Origin: an uncultured Eubacteriales bacterium
Lineage (GTDB): Bacteria; Bacillota; Clostridia; Peptostreptococcales; Anaerovoracaceae
Direction of reading: 5' to 3'
Assembly (NCBI GenBank): GCA_902766185.1
Contig: CACXCQ010000103.1
Location: 1-5,725 of the forward strand
Length of the DNA stretch: 5,725 bases
Of the stretch, positions 1 through 5,725 are shown in pieces. The notes beneath the pieces are model-generated. The model was not told the origin of the DNA. It did no database searches and saw only the letters and a program-made list of their open reading frames with translations. Within the stretch, counting starts at the first letter, position 1. Each line of letters begins with the position of its first letter. A program made the translations under genes and the position numbers.

Positions 1-267
1 AAGCTTCCCGGCGTTTTTTCGACGTCAAGATTCAGCCCCGGCTACGGGGATTATCCGATCCGGTATCAGCGGGAGATCCTTGCAAGCACAGACGCGCCGC
101 GAAAGATCGGTCTGACGGTGACTGCGGGAGATATGATGGTGCCGCATAAATCCATCACCGCTCTTGTAGGTCTGGCGGATCATCCCGTCACAGGCCGCCT
201 TGCGCCCTGCAGCGAATGCGTGCTTGCGGGGAAGTGTACATTTCTGAAGGAAGGGCAGCACTGCTAG
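1..267 (+). CDS. Vitamin B12-dependent methionine synthase activation-domain protein, 3' end (partial)
   Basis: Only the last 88 codons and the TAG stop (265-267) are in the window; the frame is open from base 1 and the start lies upstream. The visible part matches the C-terminal half of the MetH activation domain, which binds S-adenosylmethionine and supports reductive methylation of inactive cob(II)alamin. Visible landmarks are RFSPGYGDYP (visible residues 10-19), corresponding to the RPAPGYPACP AdoMet-binding segment of E. coli MetH, and LTVTAGDMMVPHKSI (38-52), corresponding to the LTENFAMWPAASV segment. After the domain comes a cysteine cluster, C-x2-C-x5-C-x8-C (residues 70, 73, 79, 88), absent from E. 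coli MetH but typical, as I recall, of short stand-alone clostridial versions. It may bind metal or an Fe-S cluster (inference). Whether this is a stand-alone protein or the end of a full-length MetH cannot be decided here; the Cys tail favours the former. It converges with the exporter gene. Confidence 0.82.
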   Translation, partial: KLPGVFSTSRFSPGYGDYPIRYQREILASTDAPRKIGLTVTAGDMMVPHKSITALVGLADHPVTGRLAPCSECVLAGKCTFLKEGQHC

Positions 268-269
268 GT

Positions 270-312
270 CGCGGGCCGGCAGCAGAACAGCGGCATGCCC
301 CGGCCGTCCGCG
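270..312. terminator. GC-rich inverted repeat between convergent genes, possible terminator
   Basis: The 77-base gap between the stop at 267 and the exporter stop at 345 is almost entirely G and C. GCCGG (275-279) can pair with CCGGC (300-304), and CGCGG (270-274) with CCGCG (308-312), giving about ten GC pairs around a three-base bulge. The loop contains the palindrome GGCATGCC (292-299). A second small hairpin, CCCGC (338-342) with GCGGG (348-352), overlaps the exporter stop codon. No T-tract follows on either strand, so this is not a canonical intrinsic terminator. It could still slow or end transcription from both sides. No gene is seen in the gap. Confidence 0.28.
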
Positions 313-344
313 GCGTCGAGCCCTCGCGCGCCCGCATCCCGCCC

Positions 345-3300
345 TCAGCGGGCCGGGCGTTTCACCACCCACCGGTCCAGACAGGACAGGATCCCGGGCA
401 GAAGGAAGATCACCAGCAGGGTGGCGATGAGGCAGCCCAGAGAAAGGATCCGGCAGATCTGCCTGGTCGCGGGCTCGCTGAAGGCGAAACTCAGGACCCC
501 CACGGCAGCGATGAGGATCGTCGCGGAGGTCAGGATCGTCTGCAAAGATCCCTTGAAGGACGCCCGGATAGCCTCCACCGGGGACAGTTCTTTTCGTTTT
601 TCCACGTAATACGATGAATAAATGATGGCGTAATCGATGGTGGCGCCCATCATCAGGCTCTGGACGATGAGCAGGGCCAGATAATTCATGTCGTAATGCA
701 CTGCGGTCATGGCGCCCATGGTCAGGAACACCGCGCACTGGATCATCAGCACCAGGATCACCGGCGTAGCCAGCCGCCGGAAGGTCAGAAGAACGATGAA
801 CAGAATGAACAGCGCAGTGATCAGCGTGAGCCGGTTCAGTTCGGCGTGGAACGACTGAGACATCTCGTAAGCCATGGGGGTGCTTCCGATCAGGTAGGTG
901 TCACCCTTGAAATTGGCATCGGTATAGGCGGTCAGATCATCCATGAACGCCCGTGTCTCATCGCTGTCCTCCGGCAGGTCCGCCGTGATCATCATCCGCC
1001 CGTAGTGAGCTCCTTCCAGCAGCTCCGCAGCCTCGTCCAGGTCTGCGCGCATTTCCTCCGCGTCCGCACGCTGATCTTCATCCATGGCCGATGCAAAGGC
1101 CGGCCGGTCCAGCATCTTATCCGTCAGATGGTGGACCATCCCCATAAGGTCCATGGTCCAGGACTCATCGTACTTGTTCTCCGATCCATAGAGCTCATAC
1201 ACAAGAGCCAGGTCGTCCTCGCTCATATCCCCAGACCTGTCCCCCAGCAGATCAGCCAGTTCCTTTGACGTGAAGGCAGTTCCGGCCACGACGTTGTTGA
1301 TGATCTTCTGAGCCAGCCGAAGATCATCCGCGGATCCACCGACGCGACCGCTCATCTTCGGATCGGTCAGCACGCTGCCCACGAGGAAATTGATGAACTG
1401 CTGCGGCGACATGGTCCAGCTGCTGGTGTCCCCGTGCCGGTACTGATGGAGCAGATAGACGCTGCGGGCATCGGAGGAGTTCATTCCAAGAAGCCCGGCC
1501 ATGCGGGTAGGGGATAAGTGCTTTTTCTTCACGGAAGCATCGATGACTTTCTTCAGCGTCGTGAACTGACTCCGCTGTTTTTTTGACATGGAACTGCGGA
1601 TGCCCTTGTCAGAGAGCATGTAGTGGACCAGCTTCTGAACGGAAAGCAGGTGCTCCTTCGGATAGTCCCTCACCATGTGGTAGGGATATGCCAGTCCCAG
1701 AAGCTGGGGATCTATTTCGATGCCATAACCGGCGAGCGCCTGCAGCATTCCGGTCATCTCGTATGAGCCGGGATCCATCATGCCGATCTGCTGAAGACCG
1801 GCAACGAGCTGCTGCATCTGAAGCTTCTGATTCTCGTCGCCGAACTGGTCTTTCAGAGCGGGGTCCCGGAGCATCTGATCCAGCACAGTGGCCAGCTCGG
1901 CGATGCTCATGGTGCTCCCGCTGAACTGGGGAACACCGCCCGTGCTCCCGTTGAGTTGGGGAACACCGCCCGTGCTCCCGCTGTCATCGCCGCCTCCCGC
2001 ACTTTTGGCCATCTGCGCCGCCAGGCGGTTCACGTAGATCATTCGCATACGCGACTTGCTCATGCCCAGGATCTTTGCTGCGGAGCGGTAGATCCGCGGC
2101 TTCGTCATGGTGCCCTTCTTCGTGTACACCTGAAGGCTCTTCAACTGTTTCAGCGACTTGGCATCGAGCATGCTCCCGTAGTCGCTGTCCGAAGCCACTT
2201 CGTTAATGAGGAAGTTGACGAACCCGGGAACGGTCATGGCCCCGCCGCCGGCTCCGGACTTGATCTTCTGGTACAGGAGAAGCTGGCCGGCATCGGACTT
2301 CTTCATCCCGAAGAAGGAAGCCAGTCCGCCAGCACCGCGCTGGCGGGTCAGGGAGGAGGCGTCGGTGAATTTTTCCATGTCGTCGATCTGATCCCGGCTC
2401 TCCTGGCTCACGGAGCTGCCGAACTGTTCGTCGCCCAGGACATCGTTCTGGAGATAGCCCACGAACTGCGGAATGGTCAGCTTCAGATCTGCATCGGAAG
2501 CGTAATGATCGTAGTAGATCAGACGGATCATATCCTCGTCAAGTTCCTCGTTCTGATCTTCGTCCGGGCCTTCGTTATCCTCCATATCCTCGATGAAGCT
2601 CCGCATATCTTCGGCGGTCCGTCTTTTGCCCAGGGTGCTTTCATAACAGACAGCGCTACGCACCACGTCCTTTTCGTCCAGTGCCTCCGCAAGAGACGCG
2701 GCGGCTTTGTGATCCTGATCATCGTAGACCATGACGATGCTGTTTTCATATCCGAACACCTTGTCGATGTCAGTCTCCTGCCCTTGGGAGTAGGAGAAAT
2801 CCACGCCGCTGCGGGCAAAGAACCCGGCGACGAACAACGCCAGAAAGAGCAGGGTGATCGGGACCCGCATGCGGAACTGGAAGCGGCTCAGCTTCGGATG
2901 ATCGAAGGGAAGCGTCTTCTTGGCCGTGCGCAGCATCAGATCGTCGAAGCCCAGAAGCAAAGCCGGCAGCACGGTGAAGATGCACAGCAGGCTGATGATG
3001 ACGCCCTTTGCCAGAGCCAGACCGATGTCCGCGCCCATGGTAAAGCTCATGAACACCAGGGCCAGAAGACCCGCAAAGGTAGTCAGCGAACTGCCGGTGA
3101 TGGCACCGAAGGACAGGCTGAGGGAATCCCGCATAGCCTGGCGCTTATCCGCCGTGACCTGCCTTTGCTGGCGGTAACGGTTCAGAAGCATGATGGAATA
3201 GTCCATGCTGAGGGCGAGCTGCAGAATGGCGACGATGCCGAAGGAAGTCTTGGAAATGCTGGGGAACAGGATATAGGTACCCATGTTGATGAGCACCGCC

Positions 3301-3881
3301 ACGCCGATGGTGATCAGGAACGCCACCGGCTCGATCCATGAGCTGGCCATGATCATCAGGATCAGGAAGATCAGCCCCACCGCGGTCGCCGTGATCCACA
3401 AAGGCAGGCCCTCTACGTTGGCATCGTTGATGCTCCCGCCGAGAGTCAGGTCGTGGCTTTCCCCGTACGTGTCCCGGACGGTCTCCCAGATGACGGAGGC
3501 CTCATCGGAGTACTGTTCGCTGTCGCTGTTGACGATATACAGGGTGTACTGCCCCCGGTTGTAGTCCTCATCGCCCGATTCGTAATCTACGGATTCCACG
3601 TTCGGGATCTCCTCCAGGTCATGCAAAACCTGGGCTTTCTCTTTTGCGTTCCGAAGATCGCCGAACATGACAAGAAGGTTCGAAGAGGATTCCTCTCCGA
3701 ACTCCGCCTCCATCAGGTCCAGGCCGTGACGCATGGAGGAATCCTTCGGCAGGTATTTCGTCATATCCTCGTTCACGTGAACAAAGGGAATCAGCATCCC
3801 GCAGCACAGGGCGAGGATGATAAAAATGACCAGTATGAGTTTGCTGTGAGCCACAAGGAATGCGGCGAATCGTGCTTTCAT
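345..3881 (-). CDS. MMPL/RND-superfamily exporter with a repeat-filled extracellular loop
   Basis: This is a predicted proton-driven membrane exporter of 1178 residues; the substrate is unknown (family members move lipids, drugs or other amphiphiles). Twelve membrane segments are visible near residues 15-34, 161-182, 184-206, 214-233, 260-280, 286-312, 340-359, then 1018-1035, 1039-1061, 1069-1092, 1113-1134 and 1146-1165. This is the 1+5 / 1+5 RND plan with large outside loops after segments 1 and 7. Segments 4 and 10 each carry an Asp-Tyr pair (SMDYSIM, D227-Y228; GATIDYA, D1083-Y1084), as in the MmpL3 proton relay, so both halves look functional. The first porter loop (35-160) is compact. 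The second is split by an acidic linker (about 430-451) and six repeat modules (448-961). I chose the ATG at 3881: it has GGGTGA four bases upstream, and a TATAAT box at 3921-3916 would exclude the frame-open ATG at 3926. The ATG at 3899 is an alternative. The length is above the 700-1000 residues usual for such exporters. It is divergent from the esterase, with no co-directional partner in the window. Confidence 0.92.
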   Translation of the reverse strand: MKARFAAFLVAHSKLILVIFIILALCCGMLIPFVHVNEDMTKYLPKDSSMRHGLDLMEAEFGEESSSNLLVMFGDLRNAKEKAQVLHDLEEIPNVESVDYESGDEDYNRGQYTLYIVNSDSEQYSDEASVIWETVRDTYGESHDLTLGGSINDANVEGLPLWITATAVGLIFLILMIMASSWIEPVAFLITIGVAVLINMGTYILFPSISKTSFGIVAILQLALSMDYSIMLLNRYRQQRQVTADKRQAMRDSLSLSFGAITGSSLTTFAGLLALVFMSFTMGADIGLALAKGVIISLLCIFTVLPALLLGFDDLMLRTAKKTLPFDHPKLSRFQFRMRVPITLLFLALFVAGFFARSGVDFSYSQGQETDIDKVFGYENSIVMVYDDQDHKAAASLAEALDEKDVVRSAVCYESTLGKRRTAEDMRSFIEDMEDNEGPDEDQNEELDEDMIRLIYYDHYASDADLKLTIPQFVGYLQNDVLGDEQFGSSVSQESRDQIDDMEKFTDASSLTRQRGAGGLASFFGMKKSDAGQLLLYQKIKSGAGGGAMTVPGFVNFLINEVASDSDYGSMLDAKSLKQLKSLQVYTKKGTMTKPRIYRSAAKILGMSKSRMRMIYVNRLAAQMAKSAGGGDDSGSTGGVPQLNGSTGGVPQFSGSTMSIAELATVLDQMLRDPALKDQFGDENQKLQMQQLVAGLQQIGMMDPGSYEMTGMLQALAGYGIEIDPQLLGLAYPYHMVRDYPKEHLLSVQKLVHYMLSDKGIRSSMSKKQRSQFTTLKKVIDASVKKKHLSPTRMAGLLGMNSSDARSVYLLHQYRHGDTSSWTMSPQQFINFLVGSVLTDPKMSGRVGGSADDLRLAQKIINNVVAGTAFTSKELADLLGDRSGDMSEDDLALVYELYGSENKYDESWTMDLMGMVHHLTDKMLDRPAFASAMDEDQRADAEEMRADLDEAAELLEGAHYGRMMITADLPEDSDETRAFMDDLTAYTDANFKGDTYLIGSTPMAYEMSQSFHAELNRLTLITALFILFIVLLTFRRLATPVILVLMIQCAVFLTMGAMTAVHYDMNYLALLIVQSLMMGATIDYAIIYSSYYVEKRKELSPVEAIRASFKGSLQTILTSATILIAAVGVLSFAFSEPATRQICRILSLGCLIATLLVIFLLPGILSCLDRWVVKRPAR
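999..2540 (-). repeat. Six diverged tandem ~80-residue modules in the exporter's second extracellular domain
   Basis: Residues 448-961 of the exporter (numbered from the ATG at 3881) can be cut into six copies: 448-526, 527-607, 608-720, 721-800, 801-884 and 885-961. The shared pattern is a helix ending in L/V-Y, a variable 8-12 residue loop, then hydrophobic-T/S-x-x-x-F/L with a helix such as FVNFLINEV, then D-x-x-hydrophobic, a charged Q/L-rich helix, and a close of A-x-x-LGM. Examples of the central motif are LTIPQFVGYL (copy 1), MTVPGFVNFL (copy 2), MSIAELATVL (copy 3) and MSPQQFINFL (copy 5). The closes are FFGM, ILGM, LLGM and LLGD in copies 1, 2, 4 and 5. Copies 3 and 6 are less regular at the end. 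The copies are visible only in the protein; at DNA level they have diverged. The array sits between the two halves of the porter fold. The boundaries are my alignment by eye. Confidence 0.72.
1921..1980 (-). repeat. 30-bp tandem duplication encoding a Gly/Ser/Thr-rich linker
   Basis: Bases 1921-1950 and 1951-1980 are direct tandem copies matching at 27 of 30 positions, with a further partial copy (GGTGCTCCCG) just before at 1911-1920. On the coding strand each unit gives GSTGGVPQ plus two variable residues (LN, then FS), followed by a third GST. It lies in exporter residues 635-656, in the variable loop of repeat module 3, after a GGGDDS stretch. The unit length keeps the frame, so gain or loss of units would only change linker length. 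Confidence 0.95.
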
Positions 3882-3885
3882 TTTT

Positions 3886-3891
3886 TCACCC
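3886..3891 (-). promoter_or_regulatory. Ribosome binding site deciding the exporter start
   Basis: The coding strand reads GGGTGA, then AAAA, then the ATG at 3881-3879. GGTGA pairs with the 5' part of the 16S anti-Shine-Dalgarno sequence, and the four-base gap is right for that register. The alternative ATG at 3899 also has a GGTGA (3911-3907) seven bases upstream, but that copy lies at the predicted transcription start. Confidence 0.55.
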
Positions 3892-3915
3892 GGAAACATT
3901 GTACCATCACCAAGC

Positions 3916-3921
3916 ATTATA
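3916..3921 (-). promoter_or_regulatory. Candidate -10 box of the exporter promoter
   Basis: Read on the minus strand this is a perfect TATAAT. It would start RNA at about 3909, leaving a leader of roughly 27 bases before the ATG at 3881. The hexamer 17 bases upstream (TTTTCG, 3944-3939) is a poor -35, and a GTGACA (3939-3934) is only 12 bases away, too close. The promoter may therefore be weak or need an activator. Confidence 0.4.
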
Positions 3922-3956
3922 TACACATTATTTTGTCACGAAAAAAAGGAAATGTA

Positions 3957-3985
3957 TCGAATGTTCTGTCATCTTATGGTAAGAT
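3957..3985 (+). promoter_or_regulatory. Candidate promoter of the carboxylesterase gene (extended -10)
   Basis: TAAGAT (3980-3985) is preceded by TGG (3977-3979), giving the extended -10 form TGnTAnnAT. The hexamer 17 bases upstream, TCGAAT (3957-3962), matches the -35 consensus at only three of six positions, as is common for extended -10 promoters. RNA would start near 3992, about 29 bases before the ATG at 4021. It faces away from the exporter promoter. Confidence 0.45.
3971..3985. promoter_or_regulatory. Palindrome over the esterase -10 box, possible operator
   Basis: ATCTTA (3971-3976) and TAAGAT (3980-3985) form a perfect 6-bp inverted repeat around TGG. The right arm is the proposed -10 box, so a dimeric protein bound here would block the esterase promoter. 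No regulator gene is in the window. The pairing does not extend beyond six bases, so chance is possible. Confidence 0.3.
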
Positions 3986-4003
3986 AGGCACATGTAAATG
4001 AAC

Positions 4004-4012
4004 AGGAAGGAG
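4004..4012 (+). promoter_or_regulatory. Ribosome binding site of the carboxylesterase gene
   Basis: AGGAAGGAG precedes the ATG at 4021 by eight bases (AAACGGAC). It is a strong purine-rich site and, with the signal peptide beginning MKKK directly after, fixes the start. Confidence 0.85.
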
Positions 4013-4020
4013 AAACGGAC

Positions 4021-5685
4021 ATGAAGAAGAAACTGTTGATCACGCTGCTCAGCATCATGGCGCTGAGCATGGTCATGCTGTTCGCCGGGTGCGGCGGATC
4101 TGGCGGAGACGGGGAAGCCGAGGATGCGTCGACTGCCGGAGAGCCGGTGAAGATCACCTGCGAAAACGGTGTCATGCTGGGACAGACCACGGACGGCGTT
4201 ACATCGTTCAAGGGCGTTCCCTATGCGAAGCCTCCGGTGAATGAGCTCAGATGGAAGGCACCTGTAGCCCCGGATCCCAGCGACGAAGAGATCGAATGCT
4301 ATGACTTCGGCTACACGGCGCTGCAGTATGAATGGCCCACGGAGCCGGCTTCGTCTTTCCCGAAGAATGAGGACTGCCTGACCCTGAATATCTGGGAGAA
4401 CGAGGGCATCGTCGGATCTGAAGAGCCGAAGCCTATCATGGTCTTCTTCCACGGAGGCGCTTACGGTTGGGGCGGTACTACGGATCCCATGTATGACGGC
4501 CAGAATTTCGCGGCTGCCCACGATGATGTGATCCTCATCACCTGCAATTACCGGCTGGGCCTCATGTCCTGGGCGGACTTCTCCAAGATCGAAGGCGGCG
4601 AGGAATACACGGACATCAATCTGGGTATCCGGGACCACATCGCGGCTCTGGAATGGATCCAGAAGAACGCGGCTGCCTTTGGAGGAGATCCGGATAACGT
4701 AACGATCTTCGGTGAGTCCGCAGGCGGATGGTCCACCACGGCTCTGACCATCTCCCCCAAGGCGAAGGGTCTGTTCAAGCGGGCTATCGCGGAGAGCGGC
4801 GGACTGCCGGTGGGCACCAGAGAGGACGCGCAGGAGTTCGCGAACTATATTATGGAAGCCTCCGGCGCCAAGAACATGGATGATCTGCTGGCCATCAGCG
4901 GCGACGAGTGGATGAAGCTGGACGGCGAGCAGTGGATCGCTGACGAATGCTGCGGCGTGGTGGCTGACGGCGACATCATCCCCGAGGATATCGATAAGGC
5001 GGTGGAGGACGCAGCCAAGAACGGTGTCGAGATCATGGTGGGTACCAACAACGACGAGTGGAATTACTTCCAGGAGGACTCCGAGGGCGAGACTCCGGAA
5101 GAGAAGTTCGCCTCCTGGGTCGAGGGTATGGATGCCATGTATGACGAGGCCTACGGCGATGCCGATGACGAAGGAAAGGCCGCGCTGGAAGAGCTTATCA
5201 AGTACGAAGAGAGCATCGTGCCGGATGAATATGCCGGAGATGTGGAAGTGAAATCCGCTCTCGCCAAGTCCGGCTTCGTGACCGAGACCTGGAGATACGA
5301 GATCATGCATTTTGCGGATAATTACTCCGATGCCGGCGGCGATACGTACGCCTACCTCTGGAAGGTTCCCTCCACCAGGGACAACATGTACAAGAGCGCG
5401 GTCCACGCCATCGAACTGGCTTACGTCTTCAACAATCTTGAGGATGACATCTACGCCGGAGAGGTAGATCCGGATACCGCGGCGAAGGCTCAGGAAGCGT
5501 GGGTCAATTTCGCAAAGACAGGCGATCCTTCGATTGAAGGCACCACCTGGGACAAGTACGATTCAAAAGACCGGATGACCATGGTCATCGAAAAGGATGG
5601 ATGGAAGTGCGAGTCCGATCCCTGCAAGACCGCGCGTGAACTGCTGACAAAGGCTTACGGCGACGAGCCGTACTCCGTGTGGTAA
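4021..5685 (+). CDS. Secreted lipoprotein type B carboxylesterase
   Basis: This is a complete 554-residue alpha/beta-hydrolase that would hydrolyse carboxylic esters outside the membrane; the exact substrate is not readable. It starts with MKKK and a hydrophobic stretch ending FAGC, so lipidation and cleavage at Cys24 are predicted. Phe at the -3 position is less usual than Leu. A flexible Gly/Asp/Glu linker runs to about residue 41. Family landmarks follow in order: EDCLTLNIW (117-125), close to signature 2; the oxyanion-hole motif HGGA (144-147); FGGDPDNVTIFGESAG (220-235), a full match to signature 1 with nucleophile Ser233; GTNNDEW (341-347), giving acid Glu346, with Trp where acetylcholinesterase has Gly; and AVHAIELAYVF (460-470), giving His462. 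Cys93/Cys119 and Cys530/Cys535 could form disulfides, consistent with export (inference). Length is normal for the family, so it looks intact. It has its own promoter region, divergent from the exporter, and appears monocistronic. A role in xenobiotic, lipid or plant-ester breakdown cannot be told apart. Confidence 0.93.
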   Translation: MKKKLLITLLSIMALSMVMLFAGCGGSGGDGEAEDASTAGEPVKITCENGVMLGQTTDGVTSFKGVPYAKPPVNELRWKAPVAPDPSDEEIECYDFGYTALQYEWPTEPASSFPKNEDCLTLNIWENEGIVGSEEPKPIMVFFHGGAYGWGGTTDPMYDGQNFAAAHDDVILITCNYRLGLMSWADFSKIEGGEEYTDINLGIRDHIAALEWIQKNAAAFGGDPDNVTIFGESAGGWSTTALTISPKAKGLFKRAIAESGGLPVGTREDAQEFANYIMEASGAKNMDDLLAISGDEWMKLDGEQWIADECCGVVADGDIIPEDIDKAVEDAAKNGVEIMVGTNNDEWNYFQEDSEGETPEEKFASWVEGMDAMYDEAYGDADDEGKAALEELIKYEESIVPDEYAGDVEVKSALAKSGFVTETWRYEIMHFADNYSDAGGDTYAYLWKVPSTRDNMYKSAVHAIELAYVFNNLEDDIYAGEVDPDTAAKAQEAWVNFAKTGDPSIEGTTWDKYDSKDRMTMVIEKDGWKCESDPCKTARELLTKAYGDEPYSVW

Positions 5686-5697
5686 ACTGATGCGGCG

Positions 5698-5723
5698 CGC
5701 CGCGTCGGAGCGCCGACGCGGCG
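5698..5723 (+). terminator. Strong hairpin after the carboxylesterase gene
   Basis: CGCCGCGTCGG (5698-5708) and CCGACGCGGCG (5713-5723) form a perfect 11-bp stem with a four-base AGCG loop, starting 13 bases after the TAA stop (5683-5685). The position and GC content fit a terminator stem. The two bases that follow are AA and the window ends, so no T-tract is seen. It could instead be an mRNA-stabilising stem or one copy of a dispersed palindrome. Confidence 0.5.
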
Positions 5724-5725
5724 AA

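Noticed and set aside
1..6. AAGCTT (HindIII site) exactly at the window start
   Set aside because: A six-base site at an arbitrary window edge is not evidence of a cloning junction; the reading frame of the partial gene runs straight through it.
25..738. A 237-codon minus-strand frame spanning the convergent gap
   Set aside because: It crosses two well-supported genes in a wrong frame, and its Arg/His/Pro-rich composition is typical of spurious GC-rich frames.
999..2540. The repeated stretch considered as a CRISPR-like or DNA-level repeat array
   Set aside because: The units are not similar at DNA level apart from the 30-bp pair, and the region is one continuous coding frame; the repetition is in the protein.
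1956..3341. A 461-codon open frame on the plus strand inside the exporter gene
   Set aside because: It is antisense to the exporter, is His/Gln/Asp-rich without domain signs, and has no convincing ribosome binding site; it is a shadow of the coding strand.
3934..3971. TGTCA repeated at 3934 and 3967, 33 bases (about three helical turns) apart
   Set aside because: A five-base match is too short to call a paired operator; the neighbouring bases do not match.
3928..5406. A 492-codon open frame on the minus strand across the esterase gene
   Set aside because: It lies antisense to a gene with complete family motifs. Its protein has no recognisable domain, and long antisense frames are expected when third codon positions are rich in G and C.
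1..5725. Search for tRNA, rRNA, riboswitch, insertion sequence or phage attachment site
   Set aside because: No cloverleaf, conserved RNA core, transposase or terminal inverted repeats were seen. The only non-coding stretches are 268-344, 3882-4020 and 5686-5725, all too short for most of these.

Overview
The window holds one partial gene and two complete genes in a GC-rich bacterial background. The cues suggest a Gram-positive, anaerobic-type bacterium, most likely a high-GC member of Clostridia (Bacillota). They are strong AGGAGG-like ribosome binding sites, a lipoprotein signal peptide on a type B carboxylesterase, a very large MMPL-type exporter with a repeat-filled extracellular loop, and a stand-alone B12-dependent methionine synthase activation-domain protein with a C-terminal cysteine cluster. 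The lineage is an inference from gene style; no rRNA or other marker gene is present.

Layout: positions 1-267 (+) are the last 88 codons of the activation-domain protein, whose start lies outside the window. Positions 268-344 are a short, very GC-rich gap between convergent genes, with inverted repeats but no T-tract. Positions 345-3881 (-) encode a 1178-residue MMPL/RND-superfamily exporter. Positions 3882-4020 are a 139-base AT-richer divergent promoter region carrying signals for both flanking genes. Positions 4021-5685 (+) encode a 554-residue secreted lipoprotein carboxylesterase with an intact Ser-Glu-His triad. A perfect 11-bp hairpin follows at 5698-5723.

The most interesting element is inside the exporter. 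Its second porter (extracellular) domain is split by about 514 residues that resolve into six diverged tandem copies of a roughly 80-residue helical module, most ending in a Leu-Gly-Met-like motif. Each module contains a helix-loop-helix stretch whose spacing resembles a calcium-free EF-hand. The variable loop of copy 3 has been expanded by a recent 30-bp tandem duplication.

The exporter and esterase are divergently transcribed from a shared region and both act at the cell surface. A functional link, such as export of an ester-containing lipid or compound and its hydrolysis outside the cell, is possible but rests only on position. The activation-domain gene belongs to methionine/cobalamin metabolism and is probably unrelated to the other two.
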